64,000 nucleotides of DNA from Actinoplanes sp040639655. Lineage in GTDB: Bacteria; Actinomycetota; Actinomycetes; Mycobacteriales; Micromonosporaceae. Numbering within the stretch: the stretch's first letter is position 1; each line of letters opens with the position of its first letter. Under the pieces are notes generated by a model. That model saw only the letters and a list, made by a program, of their open reading frames with translations, had not been told where the DNA came from and did no database searches. Positions 8,416-16,609 of the stretch are shown here, in pieces. The stretch covers positions 29,160-93,159 of the forward strand of contig NZ_JBFAAI010000035.1 of NCBI RefSeq assembly GCF_040639655.1, written 5' to 3'. The position numbers and the translations under genes were made by a program.

Positions 8416-9183
8416 TCAGGTACGGCCGGCGGGCGGACCGGCAGCGGGCGGACCGGCAGCGGGCGGACCGGCAGCGGGCGGACCGGCGGCGGGCACGGTG
8501 GGAGGTTGCGGGGCGGCGCGACCGGTAGCCGCCGCGGCGGCGAGCAGGCCCACGGCGAGCGCGGTCAGTACCCGTACCCCCGTGGTGTGGGGAAGGAAGG
8601 CGGCCGGGAGGAACGGGACCACCGCGAGCCCGGGCAGGGCCGCCGCGACCGCGACGGACCAGAACCGGACCGGCTGCCGGGCGATCCGCGGCGGCGGGCC
8701 GTGCCAGCGGTGCACCAGGCGCCGCCGTCCGATCACCGCGGCCAGTGCCGTCATGGCGACCAGGCCCACCAGGTGCGCCGGGTACTCGATCGCCGGAAAC
8801 CAGGCTTCCAGCCCGTCGAGCAGCAGGTGGCTGGCCGCACCGATGACCGCGGACGTGACCGTGATCCACCACGCGTGCCCCGATTCACGCAGCGCCCCGT
8901 AGTCGCCCAACGCGAACGGCCCTCCGGCCGGCAGGTGCGCGGCAACGGCGGGAGCTGCCCGGCGCACCAGGAAGCAGCCGAGCAGCGTGACCGGCAGGCA
9001 GAAAATGATCAGACCGTGCAGCTGGTGCGAGAGCGGCCAGACCGGCAGGCCGCTGCCGTCGACGAGGTACGCGATGTCCGGCGACGCGGCTCCCAGAACC
9101 AGCGCGACGCCGTCGAACCAGCGTGGCCGCCACAGTTTGAGCGGCAGGATCCCGGCGGGGTGAGTCGGAAAGGTACTCGGCAC
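8416..9183 (-). CDS. DUF4184-type integral membrane protein
   Basis: A 255-residue membrane protein beginning VPSTFPTHPAGILPLKLW, the usual DUF4184 opening, with a histidine- and aspartate-bearing helix (ALVLGAASPDIAYLVDG ... PLSHQLHG ... GAASHLLLDGLEAWFPA) like that of YdjM-type membrane-bound metal-dependent hydrolases. About six or seven membrane helices are visible. No ATG fits; GTG 9183 is the best start, with GTG 9192 an alternative and neither having a strong ribosome site. The C-terminus is a Gly-Pro-Pro-Ala-Ala repeat encoded by the 15-bp tandem repeat at 8431. It is divergent from the dienelactone hydrolase gene. Confidence 0.65.
   Translation of the reverse strand: MPSTFPTHPAGILPLKLWRPRWFDGVALVLGAASPDIAYLVDGSGLPVWPLSHQLHGLIIFCLPVTLLGCFLVRRAAPAVAAHLPAGGPFALGDYGALRESGHAWWITVTSAVIGAASHLLLDGLEAWFPAIEYPAHLVGLVAMTALAAVIGRRRLVHRWHGPPPRIARQPVRFWSVAVAAALPGLAVVPFLPAAFLPHTTGVRVLTALAVGLLAAAAATGRAAPQPPTVPAAGPPAAGPPAAGPPAAGPPAGRT
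8431..8490. repeat. 15-bp tandem repeat, four copies
   Basis: Four head-to-tail copies of GGGCGGACCGGCAGC; the last differs by one base. It encodes AAGPP units at the C-terminus of the DUF4184 protein, keeps frame, and probably varies in copy number between strains. Confidence 0.9.
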
Positions 9184-9283
9184 CGCCCGCACGGTAGCCG
9201 GGCACCGCCAGTCGAGCGGCCGCCGGGTGCCGATGAACTCGCCTCGGTGGAAAGGCTCCACCAGCACGGATATGGTGCTGATC

Positions 9284-10006
9284 ATGAAATTGCGTGAGGA
9301 AGAGGTCCGGGCGGGCACGATCCGGACGATCGTGCTGAGGCCGGCCGATGACCGTGAGTGCCCAGGGCTGCTGCTCTACACGGACATCTTTCAGCTGACC
9401 GAGTCGACGCTGCGGACGGCCCGGCGGCTGGCGGCTGACGGTTTCGTGGTGGTCGTGCCGGAGATCTATCCGCACGGGCCGCTGGCCGGGGTGGCGCTGG
9501 AGTTCGACGACGAGGGGAAGCAGCGGGGGCTGGCGGGTGCGGCCGCCACCACGACGGCCTCGTTCGACGCGGACCGCGCGACGGTGCTGAACTATCTGTT
9601 TTCCCGGCCGGACGTCACGGACGTATTCGTGACCGGATTCTGCATCGGCGGGCATCTGGCGTTCCGGGCGGCGTTCGATCCACGGGTGACGGCGACGGCC
9701 TGCTTCTACCCGACCGGCCTGCACAACGGGGCGCTGGGCGCCGACGCGGACGCCGGCTCCCTGGACCGGGCAGCCGAGATCCAGGGCCGGCTGCTGATCG
9801 TTTTCGGTAGCCAAGACCCGCACGTCCCGGCCGACGCCCGGCTCGGCATCCTGCGCCGGCTGTACGCGGCCGGGCTGACCGACCTCGAGTTGCACGTCTA
9901 CACCGGCGGCGAGCACGCGTTCATGCGTGATGTGGGCCCGCGGCACGACCCGGCGCTGACCGATCGGGCGCTGCTCGAGGCGGTCGCCTTCTTCCGCGAA
10001 ACCTGA
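9284..10006 (+). CDS. dienelactone hydrolase family protein
   Basis: A 240-residue alpha/beta hydrolase. The dienelactone-hydrolase triad is intact: nucleophile C120 in GFCIGG, D178 in GSQDPHVP, and H211 in GGEHAF. Full length for the family, without a signal peptide. These enzymes open dienelactone in chlorocatechol breakdown, but many homologues act on other esters; no aromatic-pathway gene is adjacent (the beta-ketoadipate genes are 26 kb away). The start is uncertain: ATG 9284 (MKLREEEV) fits homologues, ATG 9272 is in frame, and neither has a clear Shine-Dalgarno. Confidence 0.85.
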   Translation: MKLREEEVRAGTIRTIVLRPADDRECPGLLLYTDIFQLTESTLRTARRLAADGFVVVVPEIYPHGPLAGVALEFDDEGKQRGLAGAAATTTASFDADRATVLNYLFSRPDVTDVFVTGFCIGGHLAFRAAFDPRVTATACFYPTGLHNGALGADADAGSLDRAAEIQGRLLIVFGSQDPHVPADARLGILRRLYAAGLTDLELHVYTGGEHAFMRDVGPRHDPALTDRALLEAVAFFRET

Positions 10007-10171
10007 CCCGGCGTCACCCGTCCCCGCTGCCGCGGCGGATCCACGTCCGCCTCCCGCACCGTGCCGCCGGCCAGCCGGTCCGCGGCGACCACCGAGGCGG
10101 CGGCCACCGCGTGCCGGACCGGTGACACCGGTGCGGGCGCCGGAGTATGCGGTCCGGGCCGGACCTCCGGG

Positions 10172-10534
10172 TCAGACCGACGCGGAGATGCAGAACGGGT
10201 GACCGGCCGGGTCGAGCAGGACCCGCCAGCGATCAGGCTGCGGCTGGTGTTCCGCCTTGGTGGCGCCGATGGCGAGGATCGCCGCCTCACCGGCGTCCAG
10301 GTCGTCGACGCCCAGCTCCACGTGCGCCTGCTTGGGCACGTCGGCGCCGGGCCAGGTCGGTGGCACGTACTTCTCCACCTTCACGAAACCGAGGCCGTTG
10401 CCGGGCCCGCCCAGGTAGACGAACTCGTCGCTGGTGTAGCTGACCTCCATCCCGAGCAACCGGGTGTAGAAGTCCGCAAGCGCGACCGGGTCGTCACAGT
10501 CGAGAGAGAAACCGACATAACGGGCGAGTGCCAT
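10172..10534 (-). CDS. VOC (glyoxalase-fold) family protein
   Basis: A 120-residue protein with two beta-alpha-beta-beta-beta modules: FSLDCDDPVALADFYTRLLG near the start, and AHVELGVDDLDAGEAAIL followed by VLLDPAGHPFCIS. Members include glyoxalases, dioxygenases and resistance proteins; this short divergent form cannot be given a substrate. AAGGAG upstream supports the ATG at 10534. It is divergent from a WYL regulator 75 nt away, which may control it. Confidence 0.85.
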   Translation of the reverse strand: MALARYVGFSLDCDDPVALADFYTRLLGMEVSYTSDEFVYLGGPGNGLGFVKVEKYVPPTWPGADVPKQAHVELGVDDLDAGEAAILAIGATKAEHQPQPDRWRVLLDPAGHPFCISASV

Positions 10535-10609
10535 GGTGGTGCTCCTTAACGTCGTCGTCGCCCCTGACCCTGCCAGCCATGACTGACATCCTGTGGCAGT
10601 CTTTGGCGA

Positions 10610-11581
10610 ATGCGTGCCAGCCGTCTTCTGTCCGTGGTCCTCCTGCTGCAGGACCGCGGGCGGCTCACCGCCCAGCAGATAGCCACCGAACTGGAAGTGT
10701 CGGTACGGACCGTCTACCGCGACATCGAGGCACTCGGCGCGGCCGGTGTCCCCGTCTACGCCGACCTCGGCCCCCAGGGCGGATACCAGCTGGTCGACGG
10801 CTACCGGACTCGGCTGACCGGGCTCACCCCACAGGAAGCCGGCACCATCTTCCTCGCCGGAATCCCGGACGCGGCCGCCGAACTCGGCCTCGGCGCCGTG
10901 CTCACCACCGCAGAACTCAAACTGCGGGCCGCACTCCCCGCCCGCCTGGCCCGGCACGCCGACGAGATCCGCGACCGATTCCACCTCGACGCGGCCGGCT
11001 GGTTCCGAGAGACCGAGACCCACCCGCACCTCGCCGCACTGGCGGCGGCGGTATGGAACCGGCGGCGGGCCCGGATGCGCTACCTGCGGTGGCGGCAACC
11101 GCGTGAGGTAGAACGCGAGATCGAACCGCTCGGAATCGTCCTCAAGGCCGGCGTCTGGTACTTCCTGGCACGCGTCAGCGAGGAGATCCGCACCTATCGG
11201 GTCGCGACCATCCTCGACATCACCGTGCTCGACGAGACGTTCGAACGGCCGGAAGGCTTCGACCTCGCCGCCGCCTGGAACCAATGGGCCGCCGACTTCG
11301 AACGCCGGCTGCACCGCGACGAGGCCACCGTCCGGCTCTCCCCCGCCGGCCTCGACCGGATCCCGTACCTGATGACCCGCGCCATGGCCCGCAACGTCCG
11401 CGACGCCGTCGGCGAACCCGGCCCGGACGGCTGGACCACCGTCACCCTCCCCACCGAATCGGTCCGGCACGCCCACGCCGAATTCCTGCGGCTCGGCGCC
11501 GACGTCGAGGTCCTCGGCCCGCCCGAGCTGCGCGAGATGATGCGCACCAGCGTCCAGGAAATGGCAAACCTCTATTCCTGA
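10610..11581 (+). CDS. WYL-domain transcriptional regulator (YafY type)
   Basis: A 323-residue regulator with an N-terminal winged helix-turn-helix (RASRLLSVVLLLQDRGRLTA, then VSVRTVYRDIEAL), a GPQGGYQL wing, a central WYL domain (RMRYLRWRQPREVEREIEPLGIVLKAGVWYFLAR, about residues 152-190) and a C-terminal WCX extension. WYL domains sense small ligands or nucleic acid. Its position back-to-back with the VOC gene suggests local control of that gene. It is convergent with the CBS-BON gene. Confidence 0.9.
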   Translation: MRASRLLSVVLLLQDRGRLTAQQIATELEVSVRTVYRDIEALGAAGVPVYADLGPQGGYQLVDGYRTRLTGLTPQEAGTIFLAGIPDAAAELGLGAVLTTAELKLRAALPARLARHADEIRDRFHLDAAGWFRETETHPHLAALAAAVWNRRRARMRYLRWRQPREVEREIEPLGIVLKAGVWYFLARVSEEIRTYRVATILDITVLDETFERPEGFDLAAAWNQWAADFERRLHRDEATVRLSPAGLDRIPYLMTRAMARNVRDAVGEPGPDGWTTVTLPTESVRHAHAEFLRLGADVEVLGPPELREMMRTSVQEMANLYS

Positions 11582-11637
11582 TCGGTACGCCGCCGCACCG
11601 CCCACGACCCTCAGGGACGGCTGATCGCCGTCGCCGC

Positions 11638-12327
11638 TCAGGCGACGAAGAGCGCCGGGCCCGGCTCCACGAGCCGGTGGTCGTCGAAGTCGAAGACGAC
11701 CTCGTCGACCACCGCCACCACCACGCCGGGAACCAGAGCCACCCGGCGGGCGAGCAGCACCTTCGTCGACCAGCGGTCGACCTGACCCGCCAGGGTGACG
11801 ACACCACGGTCGACCGCGATCCGGACAGCCGGGGAGTTCTCGGCGATCACGACCTCGTGGACGGCAGCCCGCACGTCGGCGTGGACCGCGTCGTCGGAGC
11901 GCAAATGCTCCTTGAGAAGATCACTACGGGTCACGATGCCGGCCAACCGGCCGAGCGTGTCCACGATCGGCAACTGCTTGACCCCGGACTCGTCCAGCAG
12001 ACGCGCCGCGGTCCGCACGGCGGCCATGGGTGTCAGGGTGATCGCCGGCGACGTCATCAGCTCCCCGGCAGTACGTGCGGCGGCCTTGTGTTGCTGTCCG
12101 CGGCGCCGCCGCTCGAACCAGCGGGGCTCGCCCTCACCGGCGAACTCGACTTTACGGAGCAGGTCGGACTCGGACACCACCCCGATGACCCGGCGATCGT
12201 CGTCGATGACGGGTACGGCGTTGATGCGCCGGCCGATGAGCAGGTCGACCACGTCCCGGTAGGGAGTGTCCGGCCCGACGCAGACAACGTCCGGGGTCAT
12301 GACGTCGTTCACATGCCAAGTCTTCAT
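11638..12327 (-). CDS. CBS-pair protein with C-terminal BON domain
   Basis: A 229-residue cytoplasmic protein with two CBS motifs (about residues 7-60 and 86-140), which form an adenosine-nucleotide-binding pair, and a BON domain (about 150-215; VRIAVDRGVVTLAGQVDRWS). CBS-BON proteins are common in actinomycete hypoxia and dormancy regulons alongside universal stress proteins and Acg-type nitroreductases. A decayed Acg-like remnant lies just upstream at 12386, consistent with an eroded cluster of that kind. No membrane segment is present. Confidence 0.88.
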   Translation of the reverse strand: MKTWHVNDVMTPDVVCVGPDTPYRDVVDLLIGRRINAVPVIDDDRRVIGVVSESDLLRKVEFAGEGEPRWFERRRRGQQHKAAARTAGELMTSPAITLTPMAAVRTAARLLDESGVKQLPIVDTLGRLAGIVTRSDLLKEHLRSDDAVHADVRAAVHEVVIAENSPAVRIAVDRGVVTLAGQVDRWSTKVLLARRVALVPGVVVAVVDEVVFDFDDHRLVEPGPALFVA

Positions 12328-12385
12328 CGCTCTTACCTCCGCTCTCTACGCTAGGCGGGGGCCGGTCCCGGCCGTCAGAGCCGAA

Positions 12386-12553
12386 CTACCCGGGCCGGCG
12401 GGGCCTTCGCAACGATCGGCTGCCGGACGTCGCGGCGCGCCGTTGACGGGGCCCGTAGCCGACCCGCAGCACCATCTGCGCCGGCCGGCGGGCGAGACGC
12501 TCGCGGATCTCCGGTGCCTCGGCTCACGTGGCCGGGACGAAGGACATGCTCAT
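12386..12553 (-). pseudogene. remnant of an Acg-like nitroreductase C-terminus
   Basis: Reading from 12553, an ATG with GAGGGAG upstream gives ten codons and then TGA. The same frame continues with EAPEIRERLARRPAQMVLRVGYGP, and a +1 frame then gives PRRPAAD. The QMVLRVGYGP ... PRRP pattern is how Acg-family FMN nitroreductases usually end. One stop, one frameshift and the absence of the first 250 or so residues mark it as a dead fragment. The family assignment is from memory of the C-terminal motif. Confidence 0.5.
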
Positions 12554-12577
12554 CACGGCTCCCTCCGGACACCGGCC

Positions 12578-12613
12578 GCCGGTGCGGTGACCAGGATCGG
12601 TCACCGCACCGGC
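12578..12613 (-). terminator. strong hairpin downstream of the cellulase
   Basis: A perfect 15-bp stem (GCCGGTGCGGTGACC at 12578-12592 pairing with 12599-12613) and 6-nt loop, 7 nt beyond the cellulase stop. Intrinsic-type terminator without a U-tract. Confidence 0.75.
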
Positions 12614-12620
12614 GAAGTGG

Positions 12621-14573
12621 TCAGGACAGGGAGCAGCTGATCGGCGCGGGCGTGGCAGCCGCGCCGTTGCCGACGAACCCGAACGTGGTCGAGCCACCGG
12701 CCGCGAGCGCCCCGTTGTGGGCGGCGTTGCGGACCGTCACCGCGGGGGTGCCGACCACGCCGTTCCAGAGGGAGCCGATGGTGGTACCGGCCGGGTAGGT
12801 CCAGTTCACCGTCCACGCATTGCCGGCGGCGGTGCCGGTGTTGCGTACCGTCACCTCGCCCTGGAACCCACCGGACCACGACGTCAGGGTCTTGTAGGTG
12901 GCGGTGCAACCCTGATCACCGTTGCCGCCGCCGGCACTGGTGGTGACGCTGCGGCCCGCCGACGCTGCGGAGACGTTCCCGGCGGCGTCACGGGCACGGA
13001 CACTGAACGTGTACGCCATGGACGCCGCCAGCCCGGTGGCCGTGTAGGACGCCGACGAGACGGTGGCGATCACGGTCCCGTTGCGCAGCACCTCGTACGC
13101 CGTCACGCCGACGTTGTCGGTGGCGGCGGCCCAGGTCAGCGCCACACTGTTGGCGGTGATCGTTCCGGCGGCGGGCTGACCGGGCGCGCTCGGCGCGGTG
13201 CTGTCGCCCTCCGAACCGCCGTCGCCGTACCGCTGGCCCAGGCTGATCCCGGTCGTGCTGCCGTCGCCGCCCAGCGGAACCTGGTGGTCGAGGCCGACGA
13301 ACTTGCCGGCATGCTGCCACAGCGCCGGCTTGAGCAGCGCGTACTTCTGCTCGTCCCAGGTCTTCCAGTCGTCCAGCAGCAGGCCACCGGTGTCGCCGGA
13401 GTTCGGGTTCAGCACCCAGAACGTCTGGTGCAGCCGGTGCTCGACGATCAGGTCACGCAGCGCCGTCATCCAGCGGTCCTGGCGTTCGTCCTGACCGAGC
13501 CGCCCGCCCCACTCGCCGATCAGCAGCGGCGCGGTGCCGTTCTCGTGCAGGTAGAACCAGTTCGGCCGCCACACGTCATCGGTCAGGCTGGCCTTGTCGA
13601 ACGGCTTGTCGAACCACGGCTGGTTGAACACCAGCGGCCCGTAGTCGTGCGGGGAGTAGACAAGCTGGTCCTGATGGGCACCCAGGTTGATCGGGTGGTC
13701 CTTGGCGCCGCGCAGGTTGCCGCCCCACCAGTTGTAGTAGTAGTTCGGCGACCGGTCCGGGTCGGTGTTCGGCGAGTTCCAGGTCTCGCCCTCCCGCGGG
13801 TAGATCTCGTTGCCCTCGACCAGGATCAGCACCTCCGGGTTGATCGCCAGGATGCGCTTGGCGGCCGTCTCAGCGGTGTGCTTCCAGTTGTCGATGTCCG
13901 TGGAGTTGTCCCACTTGGCCCGGGCGGTGTCGTTGGGCGTACCGTGCGGCTCGTTCTTCAGGTCGAAGGCGACGACCGTGTCGTTGGTCTTCCACCGGGT
14001 CGCCGCCCATTCCCAGGCCTGGTAGTAGAGCTCCGGCGTGACCGTTCCCTTGTACCAGACAGGGTGGATGTGCCCGGAGTTGTCAGCCTCCGCCGAGTGC
14101 ACGTCGAGCAGCACCTTGACGCCGTAACGCTCGCACAGCTGCAGCCAGTACTCGAAGATCTGCAGGCTGTTCATCCCGGTCAGTTCCGGGTTGGCGTAGG
14201 TGTTCACGCTCGGCACCGTGGCCTGGCCGGCCTTCCATTCCAGCAGCAGCTGGGTGGAGATCGGCACCCGCACGATGTTGATGCCGCGCTGTGCCATCGC
14301 GGCGGTGACCTGGGTGATGTTGGCCGACCACAACCCGTGGAACACCCGTTCCGTGGCGTTGAAGCCGAACCAGTTGGCGCCGGTCAGCCACACCGGATTG
14401 CCGGCGGCATCGACGATCTGGTTGCCGGACACGTGCAGCCAGTCGGTGGCCGGCGCGGCGGCGGCGGCGGATACGCCGGGCGCCACGGTGACGGCCGCTG
14501 CGGCGCCACCGGTGACCGCCAGGGCAGCGCCGAGGACGGCGGCGACAACCCTGCGTTTGGGTTTGGCAAACAC
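12621..14573 (-). CDS. secreted GH5 endoglucanase with FN3 and CBM2 modules
   Basis: A 650-residue secreted cellulase. A signal peptide of about 39 residues (KPKRR, a hydrophobic core, then Ala-rich cleavage region) leads to a GH5 catalytic domain (about 44-430) with acid/base E208 in LKNEPHG and nucleophile E354 in LIGEWGG; the opening GANWFGFNATERVFHGLW resembles the Acidothermus E1 group. A Ser/Gly linker, one fibronectin-III domain (about 458-548) and a cellulose-binding CBM2 (554-650, Cys556 and Cys647 placed for the usual disulfide) follow. GTG 14573 is chosen because GGGGAG precedes it. A perfect CebR box lies 38 nt upstream, so induction by cello-oligosaccharides is expected. A strong terminator follows. 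Confidence 0.95.
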   Translation of the reverse strand: MFAKPKRRVVAAVLGAALAVTGGAAAAVTVAPGVSAAAAAPATDWLHVSGNQIVDAAGNPVWLTGANWFGFNATERVFHGLWSANITQVTAAMAQRGINIVRVPISTQLLLEWKAGQATVPSVNTYANPELTGMNSLQIFEYWLQLCERYGVKVLLDVHSAEADNSGHIHPVWYKGTVTPELYYQAWEWAATRWKTNDTVVAFDLKNEPHGTPNDTARAKWDNSTDIDNWKHTAETAAKRILAINPEVLILVEGNEIYPREGETWNSPNTDPDRSPNYYYNWWGGNLRGAKDHPINLGAHQDQLVYSPHDYGPLVFNQPWFDKPFDKASLTDDVWRPNWFYLHENGTAPLLIGEWGGRLGQDERQDRWMTALRDLIVEHRLHQTFWVLNPNSGDTGGLLLDDWKTWDEQKYALLKPALWQHAGKFVGLDHQVPLGGDGSTTGISLGQRYGDGGSEGDSTAPSAPGQPAAGTITANSVALTWAAATDNVGVTAYEVLRNGTVIATVSSASYTATGLAASMAYTFSVRARDAAGNVSAASAGRSVTTSAGGGNGDQGCTATYKTLTSWSGGFQGEVTVRNTGTAAGNAWTVNWTYPAGTTIGSLWNGVVGTPAVTVRNAAHNGALAAGGSTTFGFVGNGAAATPAPISCSLS

Positions 14574-14610
14574 TCGAACTCCCCACGAGGACACGGGCAT
14601 GATCAAAATC

Positions 14611-14624
14611 TGGGAGCGCTCCCA
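14611..14624. promoter_or_regulatory. CebR-type operator
   Basis: TGGGAGCGCTCCCA is a perfect palindrome identical to the CebR cellobiose-repressor consensus of streptomycetes. On the minus strand a plausible promoter (TTGCTT, 16 nt, TAAATA) lies immediately upstream. The whole 14574-14880 spacer holds only this promoter/operator and no other gene I can support. Confidence 0.88.
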
Positions 14625-14880
14625 TCGACAGTATTTAATCTCGTCGAAACAGGAAGCAAGACTTTTCGAACGCGAGTTCTTCCAGCTTCTGCCGAGTTCG
14701 CATTCGCCTTGATCGGCGGCGCTCGCCACGGCGCCACCCGCCGGCATGCCCGTGCGGCGATTTGACCGCCGGCGATGGCATACGTCCAGGCGTGGCAGCC
14801 CGGCGACCACACATCCCGTTAAGCATCCTAGGAGGCTGGCTTGCTGCTTCTCAGTGGCCGCTGGGCGGTCGCCGGCTAGG

Positions 14881-15501
14881 TCAGCCGCCGTCCGCCGGCA
14901 GGAACATGACGCTCTCCACGTCGACCGCCACACCGAACTCGGCGGCTGCCGCCGACTCCAGGGCTGCCTCCGCCTCGACCGGCACCTCTTCCGGCTCCCG
15001 CACCAGAGTCCCGGTGACCACCACGCCGTCGAAACGGGCGCTCACCGGCGCGACCTCGAAGATGCTGAACCCGGCGAACACCCCGTTCCCGGCGCTGCCG
15101 AGAATCGCCCGCCCGGCACGCTCCAACTGCGGACGCCCGTAACGACGCTGCTCCACCCGCATCACCATCCCGGCCGCACGTGCCCGGTCCAGGATCCGAC
15201 GCTGCACCTCGTCCGCCGGCCCGTGCCACAGCAACGTCACCGAACCGTCCTCCGGCACACCGGCATGCCCGACATATCCACGGCTGCCCGGGCCGGCCGT
15301 CTCACCTATCCAGGGATGCAGGTCGTTCATCACCAGCTCCACCGGCTCCTGCGCCACCGCGACCGCGGAGACCTGCCGGCCGGCATCCAGGGGGTCCGAC
15401 TCCAGCACGACGGCAACCCCTGCGAGCAGCACCCCTGAAACCAGATACAACCATCGATCCCACCGGCCGCGCCCGCCCGGCACCACTCCCCCGCCATCCA
15501 T
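14881..15501 (-). CDS. hypothetical protein with one N-terminal membrane helix
   Basis: A 206-residue protein not assigned to a family. A Gly/Arg-rich start is followed by one hydrophobic helix (about residues 17-34, WLYLVSGVLLAGVAVVL), so most of it should be outside the membrane. The exported part contains a DLHPWIGETAGPGSRGYVGHAG segment and a conserved-looking alpha/beta region. The start ATG at 15501 has AGGGGG upstream. Coding statistics look normal, and the protein character is that of a real gene, but no function can be given. Confidence 0.6.
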   Translation of the reverse strand: MDGGGVVPGGRGRWDRWLYLVSGVLLAGVAVVLESDPLDAGRQVSAVAVAQEPVELVMNDLHPWIGETAGPGSRGYVGHAGVPEDGSVTLLWHGPADEVQRRILDRARAAGMVMRVEQRRYGRPQLERAGRAILGSAGNGVFAGFSIFEVAPVSARFDGVVVTGTLVREPEEVPVEAEAALESAAAAEFGVAVDVESVMFLPADGG

Positions 15502-15531
15502 GCCGACCCCCTCTCAACAGGGAGAACGTGC

Positions 15532-15774
15532 ATGATCCACACCTGGTTCAAATCTTCCTTCGGTACGGGCCACCCGGCACCGCCGAATCGGGACAGTTCC
15601 GGACCACAACGCGACGCGGGCGCCACTCCGGCCCACCAGCGCGCCGCACGGGCTGAATCCCCGGTCACCGCCGACCCGCCGGCCGTACCGAGAGCAGTCG
15701 TCGCGGGCTGGACAACCGCCGTCAGGTACCGCCGGCAGGCCCACGACGCACTCCGGCCGACGGGCGGCCGGTGA
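15532..15774 (+). CDS. possible small ORF with a DUF397-like beginning
   Basis: An 80-codon frame with GGGAG eight bases before its ATG begins MIHTWFKSSFGTGH, resembling the W-x-K-S-S-[FY] start of DUF397 proteins. The usual cysteine-valine core (NCVEVA) is missing and the rest runs into the 34-bp repeats, so this is probably a decayed or chance frame. It contains the left arm of the 21-bp inverted repeat. Confidence 0.2.
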   Translation: MIHTWFKSSFGTGHPAPPNRDSSGPQRDAGATPAHQRAARAESPVTADPPAVPRAVVAGWTTAVRYRRQAHDALRPTGGR

Positions 15775-16010
15775 GACGAACGCATCCGGGCCAGCGAACG
15801 CCCGGCGGAACGAACGCACCGGGGTCGGCGGCTGGCCGGACCCACCCGGGCCGCCGGCTGGTCGGACGCATTCGGGTCGGCGGGTGGTCGGCGGGACGGA
15901 CGCATTCGGCCCGGCGGGCGGTCGGCGGCCGGGACGGATCGCCTGCGTTCGAGCGATGGCACGTAACGCGCTGATGCGGTCGGGCCGGTGGTGGCCCGTA
16001 CCGAAGGAAG
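15554..16010. repeat. 457-bp segment bounded by a perfect 21-bp inverted repeat
   Basis: Positions 15554-15574 (beginning CTTCCTTCGGTACGGG) are exactly the reverse complement of 15990-16010. The arms flank a spacer filled by the degenerate 34-bp tandem repeat. No transposase gene is inside, and target-site duplications are not evident. The right arm lies 41 nt upstream of the MarR gene start. Confidence 0.85.
15710..15965. repeat. degenerate 34/26-bp tandem repeat, about eight units
   Basis: Units begin at 15710, 15744, 15778, 15812, 15838, 15864, 15898 and 15932, giving periods of 34, 34, 34, 26, 26, 34 and 34. The core reads GGACGCATTCGGGCCGGCGG in the best copies; the two 26-bp units lack the last 8 bases. 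Together with the inverted repeat this explains the gene-free 15502-16051 interval. Confidence 0.75.
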
Positions 16011-16051
16011 TGGATTATCTGTCGCGGAACTACCGCGGCTACGCTGGGATC

Positions 16052-16540
16052 ATGACCGCGATGGCGCCCACCCGGACCGAGACGGACCTGTCGTTCCTGC
16101 TTGATCACACCAGCCACGTGCTTCGTTCGCGGATGACGGCGGCGCTGGCCGTGGTGGGCCTGACGGCGCGGATGCACTGCGTTCTGGTGCATGCGCTGGA
16201 GGAGGAGCGGACGCAGATCCAGCTGGCCGAGCTCGGCGACATGGACAAGACGACCATGGTGGTGACGGTCGACGCGCTGGAGAAGGCGGGCTATGCCGAG
16301 CGGCGGCCGTCGGCGACGGACCGGCGGGCGCGGATCATCGCGGTGACCGAGGCGGGTGCGGCAATCGCGCGGCGCAGTCAGGAGATCGTCGACGGTGTGC
16401 ACCGTGATGCGCTGCGGTCGGTTCCGCAGGAGGAGCGCGACATTCTGGTCCGGGCGCTGAACAGGCTGGCCACCGGTCATCTGGCCGCACCCGTGGAGAA
16501 CGCGCAGCCGGCGCGGCGGGCCCGGGAGCGCGCCAGGTAG
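16052..16540 (+). CDS. MarR-family transcriptional regulator
   Basis: A 162-residue winged-helix regulator. The MarR core is clear: the recognition helix region LAELGDMDKTTMVVTVDALEKAG and the wing AERRPSATDRRARIIAVTEAG (D-R-R motif). The ATG at 16052 gives the normal MarR length; frames further upstream run into repeat DNA. It is followed after 69 nt by a codirectional drug-transporter gene, a common repressor-transporter pair, so it probably controls that gene and itself. A similar TATCTG-containing AT-rich stretch occurs before both genes (16014 and 16567). Confidence 0.9.
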   Translation: MTAMAPTRTETDLSFLLDHTSHVLRSRMTAALAVVGLTARMHCVLVHALEEERTQIQLAELGDMDKTTMVVTVDALEKAGYAERRPSATDRRARIIAVTEAGAAIARRSQEIVDGVHRDALRSVPQEERDILVRALNRLATGHLAAPVENAQPARRARERAR

Positions 16541-16609
16541 GTCCGTCGAGGATCGTCTACAACAAAACTATCTGCTAGGGTCCTTCCCATGAACTCATGG
16601 GGAGGCTCC

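Noticed and set aside
10007..10171. Short minus-strand frame with protein-like wording (HAVAAASVVAADRLAGG)
   Set aside because: No start, ribosome site or family match; likely compositional.
12717..14765. Long plus-strand open frame antisense to the cellulase
   Set aside because: Its translation is rich in Arg/Val/Gly without domain motifs; it mirrors the third-position GC bias of the real gene, which has intact GH5, FN3 and CBM2 domains.
15710..15965. CRISPR array
   Set aside because: Units are tandem without unique spacers, vary between 34 and 26 bp, and no cas gene is present.
15554..16010. Insertion sequence
   Set aside because: The 21-bp inverted repeat is suggestive, but there is no transposase frame and no target duplication, so it is kept only as a repeat element.
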